Source: Crossiella sp. S99.2
Lineage (GTDB): Bacteria > Actinomycetota > Actinomycetes > Mycobacteriales > Pseudonocardiaceae
DNA length: 64,000 nt
Reading direction: 5' to 3'
Assembly: GCF_023094165.1 (NCBI RefSeq)
Contig: NZ_JALMDK010000018.1
Coordinates: 62,001 to 126,000, forward strand
The notes beneath the pieces are model-generated. The model had not been told where the DNA came from. It ran no database searches and saw only the letters and a list, made by a program, of their open reading frames with translations. Shown in pieces: positions 49,318 through 58,056 of this stretch (positions within the stretch are counted from its first letter, which is position 1; every line of letters begins with the position of its first letter). The translations under genes were made by a program, and so were the position numbers.

Positions 49318-49791
49318 ATGCAGGCCATCATCGTGTGCACCTCTGTCTCACACGGCAACACCCGCAGGGTCGCCGAGGCCATGGGCCAGGTGCTGGATGC
49401 CCGGGTGGTCGCTCCCGACCAGGTTGATCCGGCCACGCTGGCGGACTACGACCTGGTCGGGTTCGGCTCGGGGATCTTCCTGGGGTCCTTCCATGCGCAG
49501 CTGCGGGAGTTCGTCCAGGCTCTTCCGGTCCAGCGGCGGCGGCATGCGTTTGTCTTTGCCACCAGTGGTTTTCCCGAGGCCGGGTTCCAGCGCTTCTCCC
49601 GGCCGCTGGCAAAGGTGCTGCGGGACAAGGGGTTTGCGGTGGCGGACACCTTCTCCTGTCGTGGGTTCGACACCTGGCTGCCGTTCAAGCTGGTCGGCGG
49701 GGTCCGAAAAGGACGGCCGGACGCCGCCGATCTGGTGGCAGCACGGGAGTTCGCCGACGGGCTGCGCACCCGGCTGGACGTCACGCCCTGA
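49318..49791 (+). CDS. flavodoxin-family protein
   Basis: A 157-residue flavodoxin-like protein. The FMN phosphate loop is VCTSVSHGNTRRVAEAMG, followed by DYDLVGFGSGIFLGSFH and FVFATSGFPEAGF at the expected FMN-contact positions. Size and lack of other domains suit a single-domain electron carrier or FMN reductase. The start is fixed by AAAGGA in the loop of a hairpin just upstream. It converges on a small membrane-protein gene. Confidence 0.88.
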   Translation: MQAIIVCTSVSHGNTRRVAEAMGQVLDARVVAPDQVDPATLADYDLVGFGSGIFLGSFHAQLREFVQALPVQRRRHAFVFATSGFPEAGFQRFSRPLAKVLRDKGFAVADTFSCRGFDTWLPFKLVGGVRKGRPDAADLVAAREFADGLRTRLDVTP

Positions 49792-49797
49792 CCCGGT

Positions 49798-50016
49798 TCA
49801 CTCGGCGGTGCGGCGGTGCCGCCACTTCGCGGTGTAGGGCAGCGCGAACAGGTACAGGCCGGTGGCCAGCAGCAGGAACAGTGGGAGCAGCGGCAGGTAG
49901 GACAGCCAGATGACCGGGTTCTCCTGGGCCAGGGCGACGGCGGTGATGACGATGGTCGCGGTGAACACGATGGACAGCCAGCGGTGGAGCTGCCGGATTC
50001 GCTTGCTCGCACTCAT
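49798..50016 (-). CDS. small two-helix membrane protein
   Basis: A 72-residue protein with two hydrophobic helices (WLSIVFTATIVITAVAL and WLSYLPLLPLFLLLATGLYLFALPY) and basic ends. A conserved-looking HRWLS motif resembles the first helix of PepSY-TM/iron-uptake-type small proteins. An AGGAGG-like site (GAGGAGG) precedes the ATG. Function unknown; it converges on the flavodoxin gene with a 6-bp gap. Confidence 0.78.
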   Translation of the reverse strand: MSASKRIRQLHRWLSIVFTATIVITAVALAQENPVIWLSYLPLLPLFLLLATGLYLFALPYTAKWRHRRTAE

Positions 50017-50129
50017 GAAGACCTCCTCGGAAGTGGGCCGCGGCCGGTGAATCCGGCGCGTTTTCCCTGGAGGTGACGTTAGGTGCGGCGGGTGGGCCCA
50101 GGCTTCTCGATTCCTGATCGGTCTGCTGG

Positions 50130-50603
50130 TCAGGGCCGCTGGCGCATCGTGCCGTCGGCCGCGACGAGCACCCCGGCTTGCGGCTGGCCGCCGCCGCAGT
50201 GCGCACCGGCGGGGAAAATCTCCTTCGGCGTGAGCTGGATGTCCTGGTCCACCAGCACCGCGCCCGCGGCGTCGGTGAGCCGGACGCTGAGCCGCATCGG
50301 CTCCAGTTTCAGCCCGGTCTGGTCGAGGAAGCCGTTCTTCGCGCCGGTGCGGACCATCTTGGCCGAGCAGGGCTGGTCCGGTTTTCCCGGCGGGCAGGTG
50401 GACGGCACGGCCGCGGTGGACTCATCCAGGTGCACGTCCTTGCCGTCGACGGTGGCCTTAACGACCTTGGCGGCCAGCGGCGCCTCGATGTCCAGGCCGA
50501 TACCCGCGCGGGCGGCCATCGCCGGACAGGCGACACTGGCCGGACCGCCGCTGCAACCGGTGAGCAGGGCGAGTCCGGCCAGTGTCAACAAGAACATGCG
50601 CAT
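50130..50603 (-). CDS. hypothetical lipoprotein
   Basis: A 157-residue lipoprotein (lipobox ALLTGC). The mature part has cysteines at ACPAM, STCPPG, QPCSAK and AHCGGG and a beta-rich pattern (LEPMRLSVRLTDAAGAVLVDQDIQL). I do not recognise the family. ATG 50603 gives a proper signal peptide. Repeat element H lies upstream, between this gene's start and the next gene's stop. Confidence 0.78.
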   Translation of the reverse strand: MRMFLLTLAGLALLTGCSGGPASVACPAMAARAGIGLDIEAPLAAKVVKATVDGKDVHLDESTAAVPSTCPPGKPDQPCSAKMVRTGAKNGFLDQTGLKLEPMRLSVRLTDAAGAVLVDQDIQLTPKEIFPAGAHCGGGQPQAGVLVAADGTMRQRP

Positions 50604-50650
50604 ACCTGTCCAGACGGAGTGCGGCGGCCACCTGGTTGCACCCACCACCC

Positions 50651-50713
50651 CCGTGTTGGCCGAGTGGCGTACCAGTTCGGCCAAGACTGCGTACGACAAC
50701 GGCCAACACGCCG
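50651..50713. repeat. TTGGCC-type intergenic element, copy H
   Basis: A short copy: outer unit start (GTGTTGGCCGAG), GGCGTACC, CAGTTCGGCCAAGACT, and the closing unit (GTACGACAACGGCCAACACG). The ends form an inverted repeat. It begins 48 bp upstream of the lipoprotein start and ends 24 bp from the stop of the hydrolase gene, so it lies in a tandem rather than a convergent gap. Confidence 0.85.
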
Positions 50714-50736
50714 ACGGGGTAGGGATGGCCAGCGGG

Positions 50737-51699
50737 CTAGGCGAAGAAGCGGTCGAGTTCGGCGGTGACCGCGGCGGGTTGTTCCTCGGCGATGTAGTGG
50801 CCGGAGTCCTTGATCTCCACCACGCGCACGTCGGTGGCCTTGCGTGGCAGGTGATCGGCCAGGAACCAGTAGTTGGGGCCGGCGCCCAGGCCGAGTACGG
50901 GCATGGCCAGCTTGCCGTGGGTTTTCTCGTCCACGATGTCCTGGACGAAGCCCTGGTACCAGCCGTTGCCCGCGCGGACCGCCTCCGGGGTGGCGTAAGC
51001 GTGCGCGTAGATCGCCCGGTCGCGGTCGTTGATGGCGGCGCGGTTGACCAGCAACATGTCGCAGAAGTGGTCGATGAGCACCCGGGAGCGGCCGGCGATC
51101 AGCTGTTCCGGCAGGCCCTGCGCCTGGTTGAAGGCGAACCACCACGGGAAGAACGGCTGGCCGGGCCGCGGGATCAGGGTCAGCTGGTACAGGTCCTCAT
51201 CCGGGTGCGCGACGTCCAGGAGGGCCAGTTTCCGGACTGTGCCGGGGAAAAACGCGGCCAGGCTCTGCGCGACCATGGCGCCGATGTCGTGCCCGGCCAC
51301 ATCGGCCCGCTGGTGGCCGAGTTTGCGGATCAGCTCGTGGATGTCCGCGGCCATGGTCTTCTTGTCGTAGCCACCCGCCGGTTTGCCGGAGCCGCCCATG
51401 CCGCGCAGGTCCACCGCGATCACGGTGTGCCGCTTGGCCAGCGCGGGCATGATCTTGTGGAATTCCCACCAGGTCTGCGGCCAGCCGGGCAGTAGCACCA
51501 GCGGCGCTCCCGAGCCGCCGATGACGTAGTGCAGGCGGGTGCCGTTGACTTCGGCGTGCGCGCTGCGGAAGTTGCCGCCCAGTGAACGGGCCAGTGCGGC
51601 ATCCGACGGGGCGCGCGGTCCTGGTGCGGCCGCGGCCTCACCGGTCATCGCGAGAGCCGCGGTGGCGGCGCCCAGAGAAAGCATGGTTCGACGGTCCAT
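50737..51699 (-). CDS. exported alpha/beta hydrolase (epoxide hydrolase-like)
   Basis: A 320-residue hydrolase with a Tat-like signal (MDRRTMLSLGAATAALAMTG). The oxyanion region is LLPGWPQTWWEFHKIMPALA, the nucleophile elbow GHDIGAMVAQSLA has an Asp nucleophile, and the late histidine is in DSGHYIAEEQP. The layout matches epoxide hydrolase/haloacetate dehalogenase relatives. It resembles the exported hydrolase at 13.3-14.3 kb in architecture. No linked regulator is obvious; the divergent neighbour is the SNF2 helicase. Confidence 0.87.
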   Translation of the reverse strand: MDRRTMLSLGAATAALAMTGEAAAAPGPRAPSDAALARSLGGNFRSAHAEVNGTRLHYVIGGSGAPLVLLPGWPQTWWEFHKIMPALAKRHTVIAVDLRGMGGSGKPAGGYDKKTMAADIHELIRKLGHQRADVAGHDIGAMVAQSLAAFFPGTVRKLALLDVAHPDEDLYQLTLIPRPGQPFFPWWFAFNQAQGLPEQLIAGRSRVLIDHFCDMLLVNRAAINDRDRAIYAHAYATPEAVRAGNGWYQGFVQDIVDEKTHGKLAMPVLGLGAGPNYWFLADHLPRKATDVRVVEIKDSGHYIAEEQPAAVTAELDRFFA

Positions 51700-51843
51700 G
51701 GTGCCCCCAGAGCTGGGATCGAAGCTGCCGGTCGGCACGGTAACCCGGCCAACCCGCCCGGCCAGCATGTTTCAGCCATCGCTGAACGGCAGGATGACCG
51801 GCTGCTGACCGGCTGCTGAGTGCGACCGAGCAGACTGGGCCAC

Positions 51844-54800
51844 ATGACCGCACCGGCTGGCCCGCCCGCACCCCTGGCCGTGCACGGCCTGTGGTCGCCC
51901 GGTCGGGGCCTGCTGCTGTGGGCGGAGAGCCCGCGCCGCCCGGCCACCACCGCCATGCGCCCGACCGCTTGGTCGGTTCGCCCGCACCCGTTCGCCGCGC
52001 CCACCGCCGAACTGATCGCGCTGCACCCGGGCAAGCCCGTCCCGGCCACCCTGCTGCTGCCCTCCCGCCCCAACGGGCCCCGGCCGTCACCGGATCTCGC
52101 GCGCGAGATCCGCACCCGTACCGACCAACCGGTCACCCTGCAGCCCTGGTCGGTGCCTGCGCTGCTGGTCGACCCGTCCGAACTCGACGATCCGGCCGAG
52201 GGCATCCGCTACGGCACCTCGGTGCAGCACCTGCGGGCCGTGTACCGCCTGGCCCTCGACCTGGCCCACCGGGGCCGGGTGCTGCCCACCGTCGTGCCCG
52301 CCGGGAACGGTGCACACGCCCGCTGGCGGCCGGTGCTGCGTGGCCTGGACGCCGTCGCGGCCCAGCGCCTGGCCCAGGCCCTGCCCCCGATCGGCCGCGC
52401 CGAGCAGTCCGAGCGACTCGACGGCGCGGATCCGGCGATGCTGGTCGAGGACGCCCTGGGCGCACTGGTGGACGCCGCGGTGCGGGACCGGCTCGCGCAC
52501 GCGGACCTGCCGCTGACCGGCGGGGACGGGCCGATCGAGGTGTGGCTGCGGGCGCTGTGCGCCGCCGACGGCCGGGCCGACCTGCCCGCCGCCGCACACC
52601 GGGTGGTCGCCGACGCCATCGGCGCCTGGGACGCCGAGGCCAACACCGACCTCGGCGAGGGCACGGTGTGCGTGCGCCTGTCCGAACTGCGCACCCTCTC
52701 CACCCCGGAACCCGGCGGCGACCCGGACGACCAGACCGGCGACGGCACGCACTGGCAGCTGTCCTTCCACCTGCGCGCCGCCGCCGATCCCAGCCTGCTG
52801 CTGCCCGCGGCCGAGGTCTGGTCCGGCCGCGCGCACCCGTTCCTGTCCGACCCCGAGGGCCTCCTGGCGGCCGAACTGGGCCGGGCCGCGCTCGTGCTGC
52901 CCATGCTCGCGCCCGCGATCACCGGGGCCCGGCCCGGCAGCTACGACCTCACCGTGGCCGAAGCCGAGGAGTTCCTGGTCAGCGGCGCGCAACGGCTCAC
53001 CGAAGCCGGGTTCGAGGTCCAGCTGCCCGCCTCCTGGGGCGGACGGCGGCGGGCCGGGCTGCGGTTGTCCGCGCACAGCGCCCCGACCGACCGGATCGCC
53101 GGTGAACGGCGGCTCAGCCGGGAGGAACTGGGCACCCTGCGCTGGTCGGTCTCGGTCGGCGACGAGGTGCTCACCGAGGACGAACTGCGTGATCTGGTGG
53201 CCGCCAAGACCAACCTGGTCCGGCTGCGCGGGCACTGGGTCAGCGTGGACGCCGAACACCTGCGCCTCGGCCTGGCGCACGTGCGCCGCGACCCGCACCG
53301 GGCCAAACCCCGGGTGCCCACCGTCGGCGAAGTCCTCGCCCTGCTGCACCGCCCCGACGGCGCCGAACTGCCCGGCCTGCCGCTGCCGATCACCGGCATC
53401 AGCACCGAGGGCTGGCTGGCCGACCTCTTGGCCGGCAAGCTGTCCCTCGCACTGCGGCCGGTCGAGCTGCCGCCGGAATTCCACGGCGAACTGCGGGACT
53501 ACCAGCGCCGCGGCGTGGCCTGGCTGGCGCTGATGGCCGAGGCCGGGATCGGCGTGTGCCTGGCCGACGACATGGGCCTGGGCAAGACCATCCAGGTGCT
53601 CGCCCTGGAAGCACTCGAACGCGCCAAGGGCGGAGACGGGCCGACGCTGCTGCTCTGCCCGGTCGCGGTGCTCGGCATGTGGCCGCGCGAGGCCGCCCGG
53701 TTCGCGCCGGGGCTGCGGGTGCGGGTGCACCACGGCCCGGCCCGCGACCTGGACTCGCTGCTCGGCGAGGCTGACTTGGTCGTCACTACCTACGCCACCG
53801 CCGCCCGCGATGTGGACGCGCTGTCCCGCGTCGACTGGGCCCGGCTGGTGCTGGATGAGGCGCAGACCGTGAAGAACCCGCGCACCGGGGCGGCCAGGGC
53901 GATCCGCCGGTTCACCGCCCGGCACCGGGTCGCGCTCACCGGCACGCCGATGGAGAACGGCGTCGCCGAGTTGTGGGCGCTGCTGGACGCGCTCAACCCC
54001 GGCCGGTTCGGGTCCCGCGAGGACTTCCGCGAACGCTTCGCCGCCCCGATCGAACTGCGCGGCGACCCGGTGGCCGCCGCCGAACTGCGCCGCCTCACCC
54101 GGCCCTATGTCCTGCGCAGGCTGAAAACCGATCCGGCCATCGCCCCCGAACTCCCGGCCAAGATCGAACTCACCGAGGAGTACCGCCTCACCAGGGAGCA
54201 GGGCACGCTCTACCGGACCATCGTCGAGGAGATGATGACCAAGATCCAGGACAGCCACGGCATCAACCGCCGGGGCAACGTGCTGGCCGCGATCACCAAG
54301 CTCAAACAGGTCTGCAACCACCCGGCGCACCTGCTGCACGACGGCTCGCCGCTGGGCCACCGCTCCGGCAAGGTCGCCCGCCTGGAAGAGCTGCTCACCG
54401 ACGTGCTGGCCGCGGGCGACCGGGTGCTGTGCTTCACCCAGTTCACCGAGTTCGGCCGCCTGCTCACCCCGCATCTGGCCGACCGCCTGCGCACCGGGAT
54501 CGCGCACCTGCACGGCGGCCAGTCCGCCCGGCACCGGGACGAGACGGTCCAGCGATTCCAGGCCGGCGAGGGCCCGCCGGTGCTGCTGGCCTCGCTCAAG
54601 GCGGGCGGTTCCGGGCTGACCCTGACCGCCGCCACGCATGTCTTCCACCTGGACCGCTGGTGGAATCCGGCGGTGGAGGCGCAGGCCACCGACCGGGCGT
54701 TCCGGATCGGCCAGCGCCGCACCGTGCAGGTCCGCAAATTCCTCTGCCCAGGCACCATCGAGGAACGCATCGACGCCCTGATGAACCGCAAACGCGACCT

Positions 54801-54903
54801 GGCCGACCTGGTGTCGGTGCCAGGGGAGAACTGGCTCACCGAGCTGTCCGACACCTCGCTGCGGGAGATGTTCCAGCTGGGCGAGGAGGCCACCGATGAC
54901 TGA
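51844..54903 (+). CDS. SNF2-family helicase
   Basis: A 1019-residue SWI2/SNF2 ATPase. The N-terminal ~550 residues form the actinobacterial SNF2-associated region. The motor shows motif I (LADDMGLGKTIQVLAL, near residue 578), motif II (LVLDEAQTVKNP; DEAQ), motif III (VALTGTPMENGVAELW), and the C-terminal lobe with VLLASLKAGGSGLTLTAATHVFHLDRWWNPAVEAQA and the arginine fingers in DRAFRIGQRRTV. Such enzymes translocate on duplex DNA and remodel DNA-protein complexes. It overlaps by 8 bp with a SWIM zinc-finger gene, a pairing seen in other actinobacteria and likely a functional complex. Confidence 0.92.
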   Translation: MTAPAGPPAPLAVHGLWSPGRGLLLWAESPRRPATTAMRPTAWSVRPHPFAAPTAELIALHPGKPVPATLLLPSRPNGPRPSPDLAREIRTRTDQPVTLQPWSVPALLVDPSELDDPAEGIRYGTSVQHLRAVYRLALDLAHRGRVLPTVVPAGNGAHARWRPVLRGLDAVAAQRLAQALPPIGRAEQSERLDGADPAMLVEDALGALVDAAVRDRLAHADLPLTGGDGPIEVWLRALCAADGRADLPAAAHRVVADAIGAWDAEANTDLGEGTVCVRLSELRTLSTPEPGGDPDDQTGDGTHWQLSFHLRAAADPSLLLPAAEVWSGRAHPFLSDPEGLLAAELGRAALVLPMLAPAITGARPGSYDLTVAEAEEFLVSGAQRLTEAGFEVQLPASWGGRRRAGLRLSAHSAPTDRIAGERRLSREELGTLRWSVSVGDEVLTEDELRDLVAAKTNLVRLRGHWVSVDAEHLRLGLAHVRRDPHRAKPRVPTVGEVLALLHRPDGAELPGLPLPITGISTEGWLADLLAGKLSLALRPVELPPEFHGELRDYQRRGVAWLALMAEAGIGVCLADDMGLGKTIQVLALEALERAKGGDGPTLLLCPVAVLGMWPREAARFAPGLRVRVHHGPARDLDSLLGEADLVVTTYATAARDVDALSRVDWARLVLDEAQTVKNPRTGAARAIRRFTARHRVALTGTPMENGVAELWALLDALNPGRFGSREDFRERFAAPIELRGDPVAAAELRRLTRPYVLRRLKTDPAIAPELPAKIELTEEYRLTREQGTLYRTIVEEMMTKIQDSHGINRRGNVLAAITKLKQVCNHPAHLLHDGSPLGHRSGKVARLEELLTDVLAAGDRVLCFTQFTEFGRLLTPHLADRLRTGIAHLHGGQSARHRDETVQRFQAGEGPPVLLASLKAGGSGLTLTAATHVFHLDRWWNPAVEAQATDRAFRIGQRRTVQVRKFLCPGTIEERIDALMNRKRDLADLVSVPGENWLTELSDTSLREMFQLGEEATDD

Positions 54904-55633
54904 CCCCGCGGACTGGGACGAACGACTGCGGCAAGCCCTGGAACCCTTGGGCGTCAACACTTTCCTGGCCGACCCCAGCTCCGGCTTCTGGTGCGACAAG
55001 GTCAGCGGCCTGACCGTCGGACCGGGCGTTGTCACCGCCCAGGTGCGCGCCACCCGCACCCGCGGTCACCAGACCCGGATCGCCGTCCCGGTGCACGGCA
55101 AACCCGCCTGGGCCGCCCTCACCCAGGCCCTGGCCGCGGACAGCCGACTGGCCACTGCCCTGCTCACCGGCGAGGTCCCGCTGACTGTCGAACCGGCCTG
55201 CGCCGGCGCTGGCCACCCGCTGCTGCCGGACTTCACGCAGGAGGCCGCGCTGGACTGCACCTGCCCGGCCCCGGCCACCCCGTGCGGCCACCTGCACGCC
55301 ACCCTCTCCGTGTTCGCCAGGGCCGTGCAGGCCGACCCGTTCCGCCTGTTCGCCCTGCGTGGCCGGGACCGGGACACCCTGCTGACCGAACTCCGCTCCC
55401 GCCTGGGCGTGACCGGCCCACAGCCGCCGAAGGCCGCCGCCCCGCCGCTGACCGCGGTCCTGGACGACTTCTTCGACTGGCCCACCCCCGACGGCGCCGC
55501 CCCAGCCCCGACCCGCGGTGATCAACCCGGCCCGGTGCTCGACGAACTCCCGCCCCTGACCACCACGGTGGCCGGCGTCGGCCTGACCGACCTGCTCCGC
55601 CCGCTCTACCAGGCCCTGACCAGCGCGGACTGA
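54896..55633 (+). CDS. SWIM zinc-finger protein, partner of the SNF2 helicase
   Basis: A 245-residue protein with a SWIM-type CxCxnCxH motif (DCTCPAPATPCGHLHA, around residue 120) preceded by the typical VTAQVRATRTRGHQTRIAV strand region. SWIM domains bind DNA or proteins. The start lies inside the helicase gene (8-bp overlap), so the two proteins are made together. In related pairs the SWIM protein is assumed to guide the helicase; direct evidence here is only genetic linkage. Confidence 0.88.
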   Translation: MTDPADWDERLRQALEPLGVNTFLADPSSGFWCDKVSGLTVGPGVVTAQVRATRTRGHQTRIAVPVHGKPAWAALTQALAADSRLATALLTGEVPLTVEPACAGAGHPLLPDFTQEAALDCTCPAPATPCGHLHATLSVFARAVQADPFRLFALRGRDRDTLLTELRSRLGVTGPQPPKAAAPPLTAVLDDFFDWPTPDGAAPAPTRGDQPGPVLDELPPLTTTVAGVGLTDLLRPLYQALTSAD

Positions 55634-55634
55634 C

Positions 55635-55973
55635 TCAGTCCCGGCCGTCCAGGGGCAGCGCGAGCTGGTCCACCAGCCGCAGCGGCGGCGCCAGCCGCTG
55701 CCCACTGCCGCGCAGGCACCGTCGACAGGTCACCGGACGGGTGCTGGGGTGCATGTCCTCCAGCGCCCACCCGGCGACCCCGACGTGACAGGCCGGCCCG
55801 GGTAACTCCACCCCGGCCATCCATTTGCTCGGCGCCACCCCGTGCACCACCCGGGAGCGGCGGATGGTCAGGTTGCGTTCCTCGAACTGCCGCGCGGTGC
55901 GCACGGCGACCGCCTGGAGCACGGCGGTCAGCGGATCCAGGGCGGTCGGCGGAAGCTTCCGAGCTGCGGTCAT
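55635..55973 (-). CDS. hypothetical protein with CxxC motif
   Basis: A 112-residue protein of unknown family. It has a basic N-terminal half (VRTARQFEERNLTIRRSRV), a central WMAGVELPGPACHVGVAG and a C-terminal PVTCRRCLRGSG, a possible zinc-binding CxxC. It converges on the SWIM gene with a 1-bp gap. Its reading frame has normal actinomycete codon bias, which supports it as real. Confidence 0.65.
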   Translation of the reverse strand: MTAARKLPPTALDPLTAVLQAVAVRTARQFEERNLTIRRSRVVHGVAPSKWMAGVELPGPACHVGVAGWALEDMHPSTRPVTCRRCLRGSGQRLAPPLRLVDQLALPLDGRD

Positions 55974-56015
55974 ACCCGAATCCTCGCACCCACCCCTGAC
56001 AATTCCGGCCCTGTC

Positions 56016-56080
56016 CCACTTGGGCCAACTGGCACGCCCACTTCAGCCAAACCGGCGTACCAGTTGGCCCAACTCGCCGG
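56016..56080. repeat. TTGGCC-type intergenic element, copy I
   Basis: Arms TTGGGCCAACTGGCACGCC and GGCGTACCAGTTGGCCCAA are complementary with one mismatch, around a core containing CTTCAGCCAAAC. It is a core-only copy without outer units. It lies between the start of the CxxC protein (55973) and the stop of the rifampin glycosyltransferase (56103). Confidence 0.88.
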
Positions 56081-56102
56081 AAGATCGGCGGGCCGGGCGA
56101 AC

Positions 56103-57320
56103 TCAGCCGAGCAGGAGTTTCGCCGCCACCGTCGCCCCGTCCGGGCGGATCTCCCCCGCCACCGCCCGCGCCCGCTCCCGGACCCCGGCGGTCAGGGCCG
56201 TGGCCAGCGCGGCCGACAGCGAGTCGACGGTCGGCGCCGGTCCCGGGTGTGCCACCCCGATGCCCAGCTCGGCCACCCGGCTCGCCCAGTACGGCTGGTC
56301 CGCGATCTGCGGGACCACCACCTGCGGCGCACCGGCGCGCGCGGCCGTGGTCGTGGTGCCCGCGCCGCCGTGGTGCACGACCGCGGCCATCCGCTGGAAA
56401 AGCGCCTGCTGGTTGACCTCGCCGACCACGAAGCAGTCCGCGGCGTCGTCGACCGCGGCCAGGCCGGCCCAGCCACGGGCGAGCACGACCCGGCGCCCCT
56501 GCGCGCGGACCGCCGCGATCGCCACCTGGGCCATGTCCTTGGGCACGTAGGCGGCGATGCTGCCGAAGCCCACGTACACCGGCGGCTCACCGGCGTCCAG
56601 GAACTCCGTCAGCCCGGCCGGCAGCGGCCGGTCGTCGGGCAGCAGCCACGCCCCGGTCTGCACCAGGTCGAGGTCGGTCAGGCCGGCCGACGGGCACAGC
56701 GTCGGATCCGCCGCCAGCACCGGCCGGTCGGTGAAGACGTGGTCGCGCACGTTGTCCACCGGCGGCAGGCCGAGCCCCGCCCGGCGGCGGTTGAGCGCCG
56801 GGCCGTACAGGTCGTTCACCCGCTGAGCGTCCTGCTGCCAGAGTGCCCGGTTGTCGGTCTCCGCCGCCGGGGAAGGTGTGCCCGGCCGCACGCCCGGCCG
56901 GAAGTGCCGCGACGGCAGGCCGTAGAGCTGGAAGCAGGCGAACACGTAGCGGATGCCCAGCTGCTCGGCCACATCCCGCGCCCCGGCGGGCATCAGACCG
57001 CTCGCCAGCAGCACATCACACCCCTGCGCCGCGGTGCTGAGCGTGTCGAACCGGGCGTCGACCAGCTCGGCCGCGAACCGGAACGCGTCCGCCGCGGTCG
57101 GCGGCTTGTCCCCGGAGACCACCGGGCGCACCTCCGGACCCAGCGGCACCAGTGGCACCCCGGTCCGCGCCAGCAGCGCCGCGAAATCCGCATCCGGCGG
57201 CGCGCACACCCGCACCTCCGCGCCGAGTTCCCGCAACGCCACCGCGAGCCCGGCCAAGGGCTCGACATCCCCGCGCGATCCCACCGTCGTCAACAAGACA
57301 CGCACTTCGCGATTCCCCAT
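56103..57320 (-). CDS. rgt: rifampin glycosyltransferase
   Basis: A 405-residue GT-B glycosyltransferase of family 1. The N-terminus (VRVLLTTVGSRGDVEPLAGLAVALRELGAEV) and the C-terminal nucleotide-sugar motif (VVHHGGAGTTTTAARAGAPQVVVPQIADQPYWASRV) are typical of macrolide/glycopeptide-type enzymes. I assign it to the rifampin glycosyltransferase group because of a well-formed rifamycin-associated element directly upstream, with the same spacing as at rox. These enzymes add glucose to rifamycin's C23 hydroxyl. ATG 57320 gives the normal start. Confidence 0.82.
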   Translation of the reverse strand: MGNREVRVLLTTVGSRGDVEPLAGLAVALRELGAEVRVCAPPDADFAALLARTGVPLVPLGPEVRPVVSGDKPPTAADAFRFAAELVDARFDTLSTAAQGCDVLLASGLMPAGARDVAEQLGIRYVFACFQLYGLPSRHFRPGVRPGTPSPAAETDNRALWQQDAQRVNDLYGPALNRRRAGLGLPPVDNVRDHVFTDRPVLAADPTLCPSAGLTDLDLVQTGAWLLPDDRPLPAGLTEFLDAGEPPVYVGFGSIAAYVPKDMAQVAIAAVRAQGRRVVLARGWAGLAAVDDAADCFVVGEVNQQALFQRMAAVVHHGGAGTTTTAARAGAPQVVVPQIADQPYWASRVAELGIGVAHPGPAPTVDSLSAALATALTAGVRERARAVAGEIRPDGATVAAKLLLG

Positions 57321-57339
57321 TTCCGCTGGTTCTTCCCTG

Positions 57340-57435
57340 TCGGCGGGTGAGTGTGCGGCACCCCCGGGGTCTTGCCGCAAGCCCCCCGGTCAGCTATAAG
57401 TTGAAAGGGGCAAGGAGAACTATCTCCTTGCCATC
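57340..57435 (-). promoter_or_regulatory. RAE and divergent promoter signals of rgt
   Basis: RAE at about 57366-57388 (minus-strand GGGGGGCTTGCGGCAAGACC). Towards rgt, TTGCGG (57375-57380) is followed after 19 bp by CACACT (57350-57355). Away from rgt, TTGCCG (57372-57377) is followed after 17 bp by TATAAG (57395-57400). A 10-bp inverted repeat (GGCAAGGAGA, 57409-57418 with 57423-57432) follows. Every spacing matches the rox locus. Confidence 0.8.
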
Positions 57436-58056
57436 GCTGTTTCAGTCCACTGTGGACGGGTTCGCCGCTGCCGGCGACGGAACCACGCCGTCCAGGCCAG
57501 CAACGACCCGATCGTGGCCAGTTCGATCACCTGGCTCAGCCCCGCCATCACCTCCACCGGCAGCCGGTAGATCAGCACCGCCCGCAGCGCCGCGGTGGCG
57601 AGCAGCCCACCGCCCCCAGACCGCGGTGAGCATCAGGAACAGGCGGCGGAACCCGGGTTCGGTGCTGATCCGCCGGTCCCAGTCCTCGGTTCCGTTGTCC
57701 CGCAGGCGTTTGGCCAGGTGGAACAGGGCCGGTCGGGTGGTCAGGCAGGTGGCCAGGAAGACCAGTGCGATCAGCGCCGAGGTCAGTGGGTCGCGCAGCA
57801 GCACCAACCGGGGATCGCTGGTCAGCAGCGCGACGGCGAGGCCGAGCAGGCTGGTCGCCAGCATCAGGCCGACCAGCAGGTCGATCCGGCGACGCACGCC
57901 CAGCAGGTACCCGGCCCGCAGGGTCACCGCGGTGGCGCCGGCCAGCAGGCACACCAGGTTGTCGAAGCCGAGCAGGCGGCCGGTGTAGAAGGTGAGCGGG
58001 GACAGGCCGAGGTCCAGCACCAGTCCCAGCAACCAGGTCAGCCGGTGGCGGGTCAT
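57420..58056 (-). pseudogene. VC0807-like membrane protein, frameshifted
   Basis: Begins at ATG 58056, overlapping the P450 stop (ATGA). The first ~145 residues match VC0807-type membrane proteins (LTWLLGLVLDLGLSPLTFYTGRLLG ... FRRLFLMLTAVWG). After AVWG the zero frame turns into low-complexity GAAGGADLPAAGGG. One base over, the expected helices appear (GLLATAALRAVLIYRL, then VIELATIGSLLAWTAWFRRR) and end at a TAG at 57420-57422. The span is 637 bp, exactly one base more than a whole number of codons. A single-base insertion in a G-rich stretch near 57606-57618 explains this; sequencing error is the alternative. The zero-frame reading would stop at 57442. Confidence 0.75.

Noticed and set aside
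51844..54903. HelR-type rifamycin-resistance helicase
   Set aside because: The protein has SNF2 motifs (DEAQ box, GGSGLTL) rather than the UvrD-like HelR layout, and no RAE precedes it.
52087..55059. Long minus-strand open frame under the SNF2 helicase
   Set aside because: Composition is that of an antisense shadow, and the plus strand encodes all helicase motifs in order.
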